From Rhizophagus clarus (Eukaryota > Glomeromycota > Glomeromycetes > Glomerales > Glomeraceae), in the NCBI GenBank assembly GCA_015698045.1, contig BLAL01000013.1:682001-746000 (forward strand): 64,000 nt of DNA, given 5' to 3'. How positions within the stretch are numbered: position 1 is the first letter of the stretch; each line of letters starts with the position of its first letter. Made by a program: the position numbers and the translations under genes. Positions 1 to 11,497 of this stretch are shown here, one piece after another. The notes beneath the pieces were generated by a model. It had not been told where the DNA came from, searched no databases, and was given only the letters and a program-made list of their open reading frames with translations.

Positions 1-297
1 TTGAAGCCATGGATTACAAGGTTGGAGGAAGAATACGTTTGCTGGTATTCAGGCGAATGGACTCTCTCAGCCTGGAAGGAAAGAGAAAAATATCAAGTCA
101 TTTTTGAAATTCTGGAAGGCAAAAATACAAGATGTCTTTTTGAATCATTCATGCCTGATGGTGCCTCTATCGTACAGTTTACTCGTGCTCATGCTTGGAA
201 GGTCATTAACCAAAATAACATTCAGTTAACAAGGATCTTATATTTTGATACATACGAAAAAATTGCAACATGTGATTACCATAAAATCAAATATTAA
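1..297 (+). CDS. Unidentified ORF fragment at the left window edge
   Basis: An open frame of 98 codons runs from the first base to a TAA at 295-297, so its true start may lie outside the window. It has a mixed, globular-looking composition (Trp- and Tyr-containing, no low complexity) unlike the Phe/Ile-rich chance ORFs elsewhere here, which is the main argument that it codes. I do not recognise a family, a signal peptide or a membrane segment. No intron donor is obvious before the stop. It may be the 3' exon of a host gene or a fragment of a mobile element. Confidence 0.3.
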   Translation: MKPWITRLEEEYVCWYSGEWTLSAWKEREKYQVIFEILEGKNTRCLFESFMPDGASIVQFTRAHAWKVINQNNIQLTRILYFDTYEKIATCDYHKIKY

Positions 298-1466
298 GTT
301 GACCAGATCTCAACTACCACCACCAGTTTACCTCAAGACAAAAAATGAAAATTGTAATCTGCAAAAGAAATCCTAAGTCTAGATCAAAAGACAAGGCAAG
401 CAAGTGAAACATATGAGGTTCACAAAGCACTCGTGAAAATAAAGAGTTTTAGAAAACTAATCAAAATAATGAGAATAGATCCAAGAACATGGAACCTTTA
501 TTTTTTATGTTCCGTCAATACTGCAGAAGTTTGACGAGTAGCATTTTAACTTTTTAGGGTTGATCTACTCTGCCAGGTGAACGCTTGATAAACTTTTGAC
601 AAAATTTTAACTACCAATTGGAGGCCGTAGGTCTGGTCAAGAGGTTACTAACTATATTCTTTCTTGAGTCTTTTGAGAATGGAGACAGAAGATTATTTTC
701 TTTTACATATTTTATATATTTTTTTTAGATCTTTCTCCATTGAAGGATGCAAGTAGATGAACTATAAGTCTAAAAACTGGGTAGTTTATATTTCTCGTTT
801 TTCCTTACTCCAGTTCTAGTATTTTCATTTTTTCATAAACCTCTAATTAGGAGTAAATGTCCTTTTTATAGGAATAATGCTGGTTTCGTATTAGTTGTAA
901 TCTAGATTCAGTTGTATAGATTACTTTCATATTAATTATAATATGTAGACTCTGTCTTGTCAGATGAATAGTTCCTTTTAAAATATAAAAATAAAAAATA
1001 AATCATCTTTTTATCATTAAATTTCAGTGACGTGCATCCAGAAATACACACATGATCATTATGTCATTAAGGTTCACAAACGCATCCATGTAAGACCAAG
1101 TAAATAAAATTTTTCGTTTCTCATGAAAAAAAAATCCTAAATTAGACCCGGCCATCTGGGAAAAAAATTATTTTGAAAAAAAAATTTAGTAAATCTTTAA
1201 ATATTGATTGGTCGGTTAAAAAAATAAATTTTTTTTCCACCTGGCGATCCAGACAAAAAAGTTATATTACTTTTGATAAAATTTTTTTCTACCTGGCAAC
1301 CTGGGTGAAAAATTTATAACCAATTTTCTTTTACCCCTTAAATTACCCTTTGAAGAAACTTAAATTTTTTTTTTCAGTCTTTTTTTAACGAAAATTTTAT
1401 TATTCTTTTTGTTAAATAAAGGGTTCTTTTAATAAAAATTTATAGTTTCTTTTCTATATATCAAAA
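298..1466. other. Non-coding AT-rich stretch; possible end of the next element
   Basis: No convincing gene is seen. From about 1140 to 1330 several short CCTGG/CCGGCCA-type motifs sit in A/T runs. The block around 1147-1190 resembles, in inverted orientation, the block around 6590-6620. This could mark the terminal regions of the transposase-like gene between them, but the match is loose. Confidence 0.3.
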
Positions 1467-1988
1467 ATGCCTTCTGTAAATGCAAAAGTTGTATTAAGTA
1501 ATAGAAAAGAAATACTTAAATGGCAAATTCACTCTGTTATTGGAAATCCTTCATTATGTGAATTTTTTCACTCATTAGCTATTGGGCAAGTTTCACCAGA
1601 AGTTTTTATTAATAAAGATTATCATGATTTTTTATTAAAAGCAAAAGTAGGAAATTCTGTTATAGGGGAATTTTTTGATATTAATATCCAATGTAAACTT
1701 AATGAAATTGCGCAAAATTTTGGAAATTTTTTTTTATTTGAGTTGCAAATTCTGGAGGATTACCAACTACCTTTACAAAAAGAAAATGATGCATTTGAGA
1801 TACTTATCTCTAATTCTACCCAACTATCTTTATCTTCTTTCAAATTATCAAAAAAACTAAATAGAAAGGATTTATTATGCCAGGATATAGTAGAATGGAT
1901 AAAAAAAAATGGAGGAGGTTGGAAAGAAAAGATTACCACAAAATCAATAGGAAAATCTTTTATAAATGATTTATTAAATGCTATATAG
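1467..1988 (+). CDS. N-terminal part of the DDE-like gene, or an independent hypothetical gene
   Basis: An uninterrupted 173-codon frame starts at ATG 1467, preceded by a T-rich leader, and ends with TAG at 1986-1988. The protein is mixed in composition, with no transmembrane run or low complexity except a short KKNGGGW patch near its end. I do not recognise a domain. The next coding piece begins only 60 nt downstream on the same strand, and together they lead into the DDE catalytic part, so this is most simply the N-terminus of that gene. It could also be a separate small gene. Confidence 0.4.
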   Translation: MPSVNAKVVLSNRKEILKWQIHSVIGNPSLCEFFHSLAIGQVSPEVFINKDYHDFLLKAKVGNSVIGEFFDINIQCKLNEIAQNFGNFFLFELQILEDYQLPLQKENDAFEILISNSTQLSLSSFKLSKKLNRKDLLCQDIVEWIKKNGGGWKEKITTKSIGKSFINDLLNAI

Positions 1989-2049
1989 TATGTAGACATG
2001 TGTGGCGTTGAAAAAATAAAAGGAAGAGCAATTCATCCTCCTAAAGAAT

Positions 2050-2890
2050 TTGAAACCACAATTTGATAGTGATTGTCTAAATCAACATGCAAACTTACTT
2101 TTTGGACATCTAAATGCACCATGGATGGGTAAATCTCAATTTACGTGGGCTTATCCTATTATAGAAAAATTTGCCAAATGTTTAGTCAAATATCATATTT
2201 ATTTGAATGCACAAAATATTGAAATCAGTAAAAATCACCAATTGGAAATTCCAGTTAGATCAATGGAAGATTCGATTAGCATCAAGATTTATGATGCTAC
2301 AAATTTTTTCCCAAATTTTCGTGCTAAATATGATTATAATAATTTAAATGATAAACTATTTACATTGCCTTACTGGAAAACATTAAATATTGAATCATTT
2401 ATGCCTTTGAAGCCAAGGTAAATTTTTTAAATTTAATAGTTTTGGTTTCTTTATTAAGATACAATTAATATTAATAAGTATTAATAATTTATTTATTTAG
2501 CAAAAAATATGAATTTATTCAGAATTTACCTGATAATATTTACTGCAAATTTGGAATTTTTCATTATTCATCTAGTAATAATGCATTTCACGCATGTTTT
2601 CTGTGGCATGTTGATAAAAATCTAGATAAAGAAGAAATAACAAGTAAATTTTATGTGATTTGTGATTGTTTAAAATGTGTAATGCTAACTTACCACACTT
2701 GATTTATGTATACTCAATTTAAGAATAAGGCCGATTTAGTATTAGAAATGCCAACAAAAAATCATCAAATTCGTACCTTATATTAAGAGTTAACTGGTGA
2801 TTCTAGTGCAGCTAGTAATATGAATGAAAAACAAGTTATGTTACATACAAAACAGTTACTTGTTACAGACCCCGGCGAAAGTAATGGCAG
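2050..2890 (+). pseudogene. Middle part of the DDE-like gene
   Basis: The frame 2050-2421 (123 codons) ends at a plausible donor (AG|GTAAAT near 2419). An acceptor TTTATTTAG near 2500 leads into a frame containing NAFHACFLWHVD (about 2580-2615) and LLVTDPGE (about 2855-2875), residues I associate with the same DDE-like family. Stops occur after about 2700. The reading is lost in A/T-rich sequence before the Tc1 transposase. Exon borders are predictions from splice-like motifs only. Confidence 0.4.
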
Positions 2891-2991
2891 TCAGTTTTTT
2901 AATAATATATGTGCAATTTTATAATATAATATCAAAAAATTTTTTTATTTTCTAAAAGATGGGATAAAATTACATATATTTCATTAATCAA

Positions 2992-4008
2992 TTAATATTT
3001 AGTATGACCTCCTTCTGCGTCAATTCATGCTTTAATGCGACTTGGCATGCTATTAATGCAGTTAACTATTCCGATGTTTTCAATATCATCCCATTCTTTT
3101 CTAATTATATTAAAAAAAATTTCTTTTGAAATTTTTTTCTTTTGTGCCACCATACTCTTAATTTTTTTCTCAACATTTTTCTTTAAAATAGCCCAAACAT
3201 TCTCAATAGGATTAAGGTCAGGGCTATAGGAAGGCCAAGAAAGAACCTGACCTGGGAGGTGAGTTTCCAGGTTACCTTGAACATTACGGGAGGTATGTTT
3301 TGGGTCATTATCTTGCTGAAAGACCCATCGGCTACCATGCATTGCACTTGCATTACCATATAAATTTTCATTCAAAATTTGATGATATAAATGATGATCC
3401 AAATTTTCAGTGAACATGTGCATGCCAATTTTTCCCTTAACGCTAATTGCACCCCAAACATGAACTTTTAGTAGATGTTTTACCATCAGAGTAACAGGTT
3501 TTTTGTCACGTGACCATTCAGGAAGGGTATTACAAAACATTTGAATTGTAGTTTCATCGGAAAATACCACCTTTTTCCAATTATAATTCACGTGATCACA
3601 GGCCTAAGACAATCGGTTTTCTTTTGCCTTCTGTGTTAAAAGAGGAACCTTTCTGGGACAAACAGATACAAAACCAAGGTTTTTTAGTTCATGACGAATG
3701 GTCCGTTCACTAACCTCAAGCTCTGAATTTTTTTCTTCAAGTTGGGCCTTCATTTCACTTGCTGTAGTGAAATGATTGTGCTTGACGATCATTCCAATTT
3801 GGCGGCGTTTTTTAGGAGTCAATTTTCGTGGTCGACTAGATCAATTATCTACAGTAATTTTCCCAAATTTTTTTAATGAACTAACATAACGATAGCAAGA
3901 GACTAAGGGAACACCTGTTTTTTGTGAGATTTCTCTTGCTTTTCAGATTTTTTGCTGCCAAAGAAGGTTAACAGCATTCCAGTTTTTTTTGAGGGTGGTT
4001 AACGCCAT
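2992..4008 (-). pseudogene. Tc1/mariner transposase, full length with four in-frame stops
   Basis: On the - strand a single frame of 339 codons including its stop, the usual Tc1 length, runs from ATG 4008 to TAA 2992-2994. It begins MALTTLKKNW and has an N-terminal paired helix-turn-helix DNA-binding region (about residues 1-110). The DDE domain follows, with VFSDET (first Asp), QQDNDPKHT (second Asp) and SPDLNPIENVW (the final Glu, DD34E spacing). Four in-frame stops interrupt it (after LLWQQKI, after ITVDN, before ACDHVN, and before IDAEGG). The frame is otherwise undisturbed, so the copy is fairly young. At least three of the stops fit TGG or CGA codons changed by C-to-T or G-to-A transitions. 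It lies antisense inside the older DDE-like gene. I could not identify clear terminal inverted repeats. Confidence 0.85.
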
Positions 4009-4074
4009 TTTGAATAGAAAAACATGAAGAAATTCATTTTTTTCTAGAACTTTTTTTTGTTTGTTTTTTAAATA

Positions 4075-5400
4075 TTGGTTCTAAAGAACAATCTAGAAAT
4101 ACTGGAAAATTCTAGAGTGGAAAATGTATGTGCTATGACTCAAAAAGGAAGCAGCACTCGCAGTGCCATTACTTTCGCCGGTGACTGTAACAGAGATGAT
4201 AAAATGGTAGTTGATTTACGTAATTTTAATAAAGATAGGCCTGAACAATTTTCCAAATTTTGGAAGTATGTTAAACAATACTTGAAGAACATGTAGCAGT
4301 TGATGATAGATGATATGGTACAGTTGTACATTTAGCACATGTTATATCAGTACGAGATTTAATTACTCAAGTTAAAAAGATATGTTCTTCTGATACCTTA
4401 ATTCCATCAAAACAATGGTTAAGGATGCAATTTTCTTCCAATAATGAAGCTGTAAAGGTGTCAGAATATTATACCAGAAAATTGAGTATTAAGTATATTG
4501 TTTAAGCATGTTAATTATGTATTGATTATTCTGATTTTCATTATGCATCAGTGTTATTCTGATATGAAAAAGAGATGGCAGTTAAATATAAAGAATATTC
4601 AAACTTGGTTTTCTTGGATGATAAACATCGATGTAAAGTTGGTGAGCCAAATCACCCAGTAGCTGCTGTGGAATGAGAAAAATCTGTAATTGTTGCTAAA
4701 GGAATAACATTTGCCATTGCAGATCATGACTTTACTAAATGTGGACTTATTCCAAGTGTTATAATACATGCAGATATACCAGAGTCAATAGATGAATCAT
4801 TTTATCATAGTACTGTTCATGTGGACTTAAAGGATCCTATATTTGAGCTGTCAAGTATGATGAGGCATGCTACTGAACTTTATGAAATAATAGATAAAAA
4901 AAATAAACCTTATTTTTTTCTATATACAGATGGTGGTGAACCAGACCATCAAGTAAAATATATTAAAACACAACTTTTACTTATTAGTTTATTTTTATCA
5001 TTAGATTTAGATTATTTAGTAGCAGTACATATACCACCTGGTCATTCCTGGAAAAATCTGGTAGAAAGAATTATATCTATCTTAAATTTAGAACTGCAGT
5101 GTGTTGGTCTTATACGTCAAGAAATGGATGCAGAATCTGAAGAAATTATGTCACAATGTAATAGTATGAGTGATATTAGAAAAGCAGCAGAAAAGAATCC
5201 TAGTTTAAAAGAAAATCTTAAGCAAAGCTTAAATTTTACAATTACTTTATTAAATAAGGTATTCCAACAATTATAATTGAAAGATAAAAATTTTGAAACC
5301 TTCAAATCTGCATCAGATTTAGACATGGATATATTATGGAATATGATTTACACATTAGATTCTACAATCTCTAAAGATAACAAAAGTTGGACGAATATAA
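4075..5400 (+). pseudogene. Catalytic part of the DDE-like transposase gene
   Basis: After the Tc1 copy the frame resumes with DLRNFNKDRPEQF (near 4210-4250) and, after several frame changes, DDKHRCKVGEP (about 4617-4650), then IADHDFTKCGLIPS. The clean ORF 4821-5276 follows: LKDPIFELSSMMRHATEL, FLYTDGG, LDLDYL, HSWKNLVERI and LQCVGL. This order matches the core of the Glomeromycotina/metazoan family of DDE-like proteins as I know it. At least one TGA (after the VAAVE segment) fits a mutated CGA or TGG. The fragment shows no sign of selection, having stops on both sides of the ORF. Confidence 0.6.
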
Positions 5401-5509
5401 AAAATAATTATATTAAAAAAAAATTTTTTTTACATTTATATATCATTGATTAATATATTAATAAAATTAATTACTTATTCTTACTACTTTATATATAGCC
5501 TATAAGTGA

Positions 5510-6402
5510 ATTTTTTAGTCACTGTTATCATTCACATTCCTATTTTTTTTCAATAAAAAAATGTGGCAAAGATGATTGTGAAATATGTTTACCAATCAGA
5601 AGTTCACAACATATATTTGATACATTAAATCATTTACCTGACCCAATTCCAGCAAATAATGAACACAGTAAGAGTTTTAATGATGTTTATGGTACGAATA
5701 CTGATGAATCATATTGTCTGTCAATAAAGGTACGTAAGGCAAAGTTGGATAAAAAAAAATATTTAAAAACGAGATAAGCAAATGCCATGGACAGGAAATG
5801 GACAGAAAGCAAAAAATGTGGGTATGACCGTAACATGTATGGATTGTAATAAGTCAAGATGTCTATATGCTTCTAAGAAACTTGCAGATGATGATAAAAA
5901 AATTTTAACATCGTATCTTGATACAATATGTTACACTTGTGGTGTTACTTTTAATAATTACTATGATGAAACTGAAGGTAATTTTTTTGAAGAATCATCT
6001 CGAAAAAGATGTATGAAAGTACTGGATGATGATGATGATGATATTGTTTTATCTGACATGGAATCAGATGAAGAGATAGAATAAGAATTAAATGAAAATC
6101 CTTTTCAAGAAGATACAAATGTTAGTACTAGTAAGTGTGTATTATCAAAAGTGTTTGTAAATGCTTCATTGAAATGTTATAATGAAATGGAAAAAGCTTA
6201 TTATTCAGCCAAATTTTTACCCGTATGTTTTAATTGTGATTCACCAGAATATATGATGCCTGTACCTGAAAAACAATATCCTTATTGTGAAGCATGTACT
6301 GCAGATCTGCATGTATTGATTAAAACAGGTAAAGGACTAAATTTTTTGTCAGATAATACTCAGTCTAGTAAACAAAGAGGAAAAAAGACAAGAAAAGATT
6401 AA
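5510..6402 (+). pseudogene. Cys-rich C-terminal part of the DDE-like gene
   Basis: Two neighbouring frames, 5782-6084 and 6151-6402, hold paired Cys motifs: CMDCNKSRC and CYTCGVTF in the first, CFNCDSPEYM and YCEAC in the second. Zinc-ribbon-like Cys pairs of this kind, followed by an acidic stretch (DDDDDD near 6020-6045), close the homologous proteins I recall. The first frame ends at a TAA (6082-6084) and the second starts 66 nt downstream, so one or two changes separate them. A zinc-binding role is inferred from the Cys spacing only. Confidence 0.5.
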
Positions 6403-7099
6403 TTCATTTTTAATATAATAATGATATATAAGGGATAAATAGAATTAATAATAATTCAAACAATAATAGTATAAATAATTAAACAATAGTAAATAATATA
6501 ATAATATAATCAGTGGCTTAGGGTGATCCGTTGTAAATATTATTACATATTAAATAAAAAAAAATTTTTTGAAACCAAAAAATTATACACCTGGCCGGTA
6601 TCACATGACTAAAAAAAATAAATTTTTCTTCTTTTTCATAACATAAATATGACCCGCCTGATCATGAGAGACAAAAAATTTTATTTACTTGGCCTAATGT
6701 GTGACAGATTACGCCAAATACAACTGTAAATGTCAATTTTCTTGACTGTCATAAATTTTTTGACTTTGCATTTTTTCATGTAATGTTTATCTTTAGAAAA
6801 AAAAATTTTTACACTTTTTAAAAACATTAAAGAATAAAGAATAAAAAATATGTATTTTATACTTTTCATACTTTAAAAAGAATAAATAAAAGATTTAATT
6901 AAATGTTATATTACATGAAATATTGAAATTTATCAGTTAAAAAATGCGTCTACTAGTACATTATTACAAAAAAAAAAAAAAATAATAACAGATAACTCCA
7001 CACAAATATTTTAAGCTAGTTCCAATAAAAATCAATATATATGAACCTTAAACAACATTCTTTAAAGCTTATTTCACTTGTTTCTCTTGACTAAAGTGT
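6403..7099. other. AT-rich stretch without a gene
   Basis: Nothing coding is seen. A block at about 6590-6720 with CACCTGGCCGGTATCA and similar motifs may be the right terminal region of the DDE-like element (compare 1140-1330). Confidence 0.3.
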
Positions 7100-7103
7100 T
7101 TAA

Positions 7104-7697
7104 TTGCCGATCTGCCTAAAATCGGCACTGCGTTACTAATAAAATTCAGGGTTAAATTTGTCGATTTTGTGCTAGAACACAAACTTCAAAAAAGGATATC
7201 TCATAGACGACATATTGACTATAAATAAAAGTCATATGATATACTGAAAAAATACCTGAAAAAAAAGAATTTTCAAAAAAAAATTATACATTCATACGTA
7301 AAATAATGAGTTTACTATGCACGCGCGTCAGATTTCCACCTTAAAATATATGAAATTTTGATATTTCATTTTACTTTATTGTGTTATTTACATTAAAAAC
7401 ATATAATTTTTAGCTTTTAAAGTTGTTTTTAAAGACATATTTGAAATATTTTTATTATTAAAAACAAGTGAAAGTTGAAGAAACCCAGTTACAGAAATAT
7501 AGTTATGGCAAGTCATGCTTGCCAAAAAGACTCATAAAATAAAGGAAAATATTGTATTTATGGTATTTCTGTTTGTGAAATGAGTGGAAACTTATTCCGC
7601 GCGCGAGATGTAAAAAATGCTTTTTTTTATTATTGCTATTAACTGTTAACCCCGATTTTTATTAGTAACGCAGTGCCGATCTTAGGCGGATCGGCAA
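7104..7697. mobile_element. Miniature element with 41-bp inverted repeats and TTAA target duplication (piggyBac-like)
   Basis: The left end (7104-7144, TTGCCGATCTGCCTAAAATC...) and the right end (7657-7697) are inverted repeats matching at 39 of 41 positions. Similarity continues weakly inwards. Both ends are flanked by TTAA (7100-7103 and 7698-7701), the target used by piggyBac-type transposons. The 594-bp interior has no ORF, so this is a non-autonomous copy. Each terminal repeat itself folds (GCCGAT...ATCGGC). GCGCGCG-containing islands lie at about 7320 and 7597. Confidence 0.75.
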
Positions 7698-7702
7698 TTA
7701 AA

Positions 7703-8409
7703 ATATAAATTACAACTTGAAGTAAAAAATAAAACGCGTCTTAGAATTATAAAAATATAACTTCGTGGAAATTAATACAAATATACAAGCATCCCCATAT
7801 CTCATAAACAACTTTTCTTAAGCACTTTTCACCTGTTTAATATGACCAACTGCTGAAATTATGTTGTGAAATCTCTATAAAACGCGTTTGTTAATGAAAT
7901 ATTTATAGCTTTAAAATATAGTTTTATGCCTGAAGTGCTGCTAGTGAAAAATATTTAACTTTATTTAACAGAAATTTAAAATATTAAAAAATATTTTTAA
8001 AATATCAGATATGAAAAAGGGAAGAGAAAAGTTTTTTATCGCGTTAAACGATAAATAAATAATTAGTGATGATGAACCAATCAGATTCCCCTTTGGTTTG
8101 TCTCTGATGGTACGGTCAGGCAGCTAATTTGACATTTCGGCGTAACGTGTCACACATTACATGGATGCTTTACAAACGTATATAAGGCCTGGTCTTGGCC
8201 TGATCTGCTTGCATTCGTTTACGACCTTTTAGCCCAATATTTTTGGGCGAATATTTCTCACCAATAGGACTGCTATCTTGCATATGACTAAATCTACAAC
8301 CGACCGGACATGAACAGGCCTATAGTCTTTCGCCTCGCTCCAGTCAATAATTAAAGCCACAAATTTAAGCTGCGGAATTAATCTGTAAATGCCACGAATT
8401 CAATTAACT
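7703..8409. other. Non-coding stretch
   Basis: No ORF or repeat of note is seen. A somewhat more GC-containing patch at 8080-8330 includes a TATATAAGG sequence near 8180 that could be a promoter, but no gene follows at once. Confidence 0.2.
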
Positions 8410-8575
8410 CTAAGCCACACATTTAACTAGATATATGACACTAAATTAACTAAATATGTGACACGAAATTAGTTAAATAAAATGACACGAAAATTAGTTA
8501 AATATACAACACGAAATTAATTAAATACATGACACGAGATTAACTAAATATATACGAAGTTAATTAAATATATGG
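8410..8575. repeat. Degenerate minisatellite, ACACGAAATTAGTTAAATATA-like unit
   Basis: About seven imperfect copies of a 22-27-bp unit built on (A)CACGAAATTAATTAAATATATG follow one another. They lie about 200 bp upstream of the ABCG transporter start. A regulatory role is not shown. Confidence 0.6.
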
Positions 8576-8765
8576 CCAAAAAAAAATTATATGATAATCC
8601 GATCCGGATTACGGTTTTTATGGTTTTTATCCGGATAAAAACCGGATATTTTTCCGGACAACAGTTTCTATCTGGATCGATAAAAATCTAAAAATTCATT
8701 TGAATTATAAAAGGATACAATTTCTTTCGGTATTAATCATTTATCTTTTTTTGTCTAAAAAAGAT

Positions 8766-11497
8766 ATGGAACAAGAAATTCCGATTGATGAAACTGGGAT
8801 CGAGGTAGAGTCAATTTCAAGTTCAATTAAATTCATGGATGAAAAAAATTATTCGTTTGATTTTGACTTTTTTTAAGAAACATACTTATATATAATAAAT
8901 TTATTGTAAGGCCGGAAGTAGTTATGACTCTTCAGCAGAGAGAACAAAAAAACGAGCATTATTAATACAACATACTGATAATACATCAATAACCACAAAG
9001 ATCCCTGTTTATTTAGAATGGTATGGGATAAGTTATTCTATACTCCAAGAAAATATGAATGTTCAGAAAAATAAGGAATCCGAGTTAGAATCTGGTAAAA
9101 TAAAATTATCAATTCTAGAAAACATTCATGGTTGTGCTAATCCAGGTAAATATTAGGATTACATATAGTAAAATCATCACGTACCGTATTTAATAACTTT
9201 AGGATGTAATAATCTTCTACCAAATTACAATTTACAAGGAGAAATTCTCGCGATTATGGGACCTTCAGGTTGTGGAAAAACTACTTTATTAAATCTTCTT
9301 GTTGATCGGTTAGGAAATAAAGGAGTTCAAGGAACGATAACTATAAATGGTCTTAAACCAACAAAAAAATCAATGAGATGTCTCGCTTATTGTACTCAAG
9401 ATGATGTCTTCTTCCCTCAATTAACTGTGAAAGATACTCTTACTTTCACTGTAAGTGATTACAATTAACACGTCAATTTTACTATGTTAACTGATTAGAA
9501 TATAATAAAAAGGCTAGATTACGTCTTCCGCGTGATGTACCGTACCATGATAAACTAAAGCGAGTTGATGCAATCATGCAATTATTGAATTTAACTAAAA
9601 GTGCTCATACGAAAATAGGAGATTATAGAATTCGCGGTATATCAGGGGGAGAAAGAAAACGTGTTAGCATTGCTAGTGAATTATTAACAGACCCAGGCGT
9701 CATTATGCTAGATGAACCAACGACAGGTCTAGGTGAGCAATTAAAACAATCAGGAATTTAATAGCATTCACATTATTTATAATCTTTTTTTATTTCAGAT
9801 GCTGCATTGGCTCTTGAGCTTATAAAAATTCTTAAAGAATTTGCTATCCAACAAAGAAAAACAATTATTATTGTTATTCATCAACCTTCGTCGCAGGTAT
9901 TTGAAATTGTTGATAAATTAATGTTGGTATGCGATGGACGCATGGTCTATTTTGGTGAAAGAGCTAATGCGGCAGATTATCTTGCTAATCAAGGATTTAA
10001 ATGTCACCCCAACTACAATATTGCAGATTATATATGTACGTATCATTCCATTATATTTGAATTTAATGTTTGTCATTTTATTTTATTAAAAAGACTTTTT
10101 TAAATTTTTTAAAATATTTAAAGTGGAGCTTTTGACTGATGACAAAAGCAAGCAGCAATTAATTGATTCGTACGCGCATCAAGTTCGTGATGATCCGACA
10201 GGAAAGCAAGTAGTAGAAAAGTATTCTCATAGAAAACGTGATGATAATAACATGAAAGAAGCTCCATCTATACTTGAATATGATTATCGGGGACCCACGT
10301 TTGCACAGCAACTTTCAATTCTTATTGAAAGAACTTTTAAACAGAGCAGCAAAGAAATTTTATCTACAATTGAATTAAGTCAAATGTTTGGTTTGATTGT
10401 GATGTTTTGTTTAATTTGGTTTCGAATTCCTTTTACAGATAAGGGAATACACGATCGCATTAGTAGCGTGAGTTTAAATAGCAATCACATATTTTTTATA
10501 ATTTTATTTTTTTTTTCTAATTCTTCATTGATTTCATGTATGTCCAATTTATTGTAATCATTCATTATAGCTTTTTTCCATGTAAGTATAATATATTTTT
10601 TTATTTCTTAATGAATTATTATGAAATATCTAATTATATATCACACATTACTTTTTAATAGAATTGTAATTTGGTCATTTGGTACATTTTTTGAAGCTGT
10701 AACAACTTTCCCAATGGATTTAGATATGTTATCAAAAGAACGATACTCACACTCTTATCGTTTATCAGCATATTTTTTATCAAAACAAATTGCTGAATTA
10801 CCTTTAATTATACTTAAACCTGCATTTTTTACCATCGTGATATATTGGGTTACAGGTTTATTACCAGATTTTGGTAGATTTTTGGCATATTTAGCAGTAA
10901 TTTTGATAAATTCATTGGCCTCACAGGGTTTTGGCTATTTTCTTGGAGCTAGTTTATTAGACGTACAAAAATGTATATGTAAGTATGCCTTATGATTTTT
11001 ATTAAAAAAAAGGATAATAACCCATTTTCCTTTCATATATAGCTGCTGGTACGGTATTTATGCTTGCATTTACGTTGTTGTCTGGTTTTTACGTAAAACA
11101 CTTACCACCTGGCTTAACTTGGTTAAAATATCTTGTAAGTTCAAAAATTATAAACATTTTTCAAAATTTTTTCTTTTCGAATGTTTACATTTTTTTTCAA
11201 ATACTAATTATACCTTCTCTCTTTAAATGTCAGTCATTCATGACATATACATTTAGCTTAAATTTACAAATTCAACTTGATACGCCAAAAGCGCAATTTC
11301 AATGTAGTTCACCAGAATCAGGACATGTATATTTATGTGAGTTATTAGGATATAATAATACTATTCCCGGTACAGTTGTATTGGAAAACGAAAGATATAC
11401 TGAATTATCTTGGTATATTAATTTAATAATATTAATATCAATTTGTATTGTTTTGCGTTTTATGGCTTATTACAGTTTATTGTTTTATGTAAAGTAG
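8766..11497 (+). CDS. ABCG (White/Brown-type) half-transporter, ten predicted exons
   Basis: The frames join by clean GT-AG introns into one ABCG half-transporter: predicted exons 8766-8804, 8911-9145, 9203-9450, 9513-9732, 9799-10035, 10124-10466, 10571-10581, 10662-10978, 11043-11134 and 11234-11497. The ATP-binding domain comes first, with Walker [11 protein letters not shown]-loop CTQDD, signature ISGGERKR, Walker [13 protein letters not shown] and the switch His in VIHQPSSQ. A membrane domain of about six hydrophobic segments follows, with the family sequence WSFGTFFEA...FP. A Cys-containing loop ([16 protein letters not shown]) lies before the last segment, as in ABCG proteins. No stops break the joined frame, so it looks functional. 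It should work as a homo- or heterodimer in a membrane, exporting lipids or xenobiotics; the substrate cannot be told. The 39-nt first exon and the 11-nt seventh exon are the least certain parts. Confidence 0.88.

Larger units (their letters stand above)
1467..6402 (+). mobile_element. Decayed DDE-type transposase-like gene (unnamed family), split by a Tc1 insertion
   Basis: Pieces in a consistent order on the + strand form one old gene: an N-terminal part (1467-1988), a middle part (2050-2890), a catalytic part (about 4110-5400) and a Cys-rich C-terminal part (5510-6402). The catalytic part has DDKH (near 4620), DHDF, LYTDGG (4919-4936) and HSWKNLVER, which I recognise from a family of large DDE transposase-like proteins common in Glomeromycotina and also in some sponges and cnidarians. 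Several stops and frame changes show that it is dead. A Tc1/mariner copy separates the middle and catalytic parts. The DDE assignment of individual acidic residues is inference. Confidence 0.55.
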
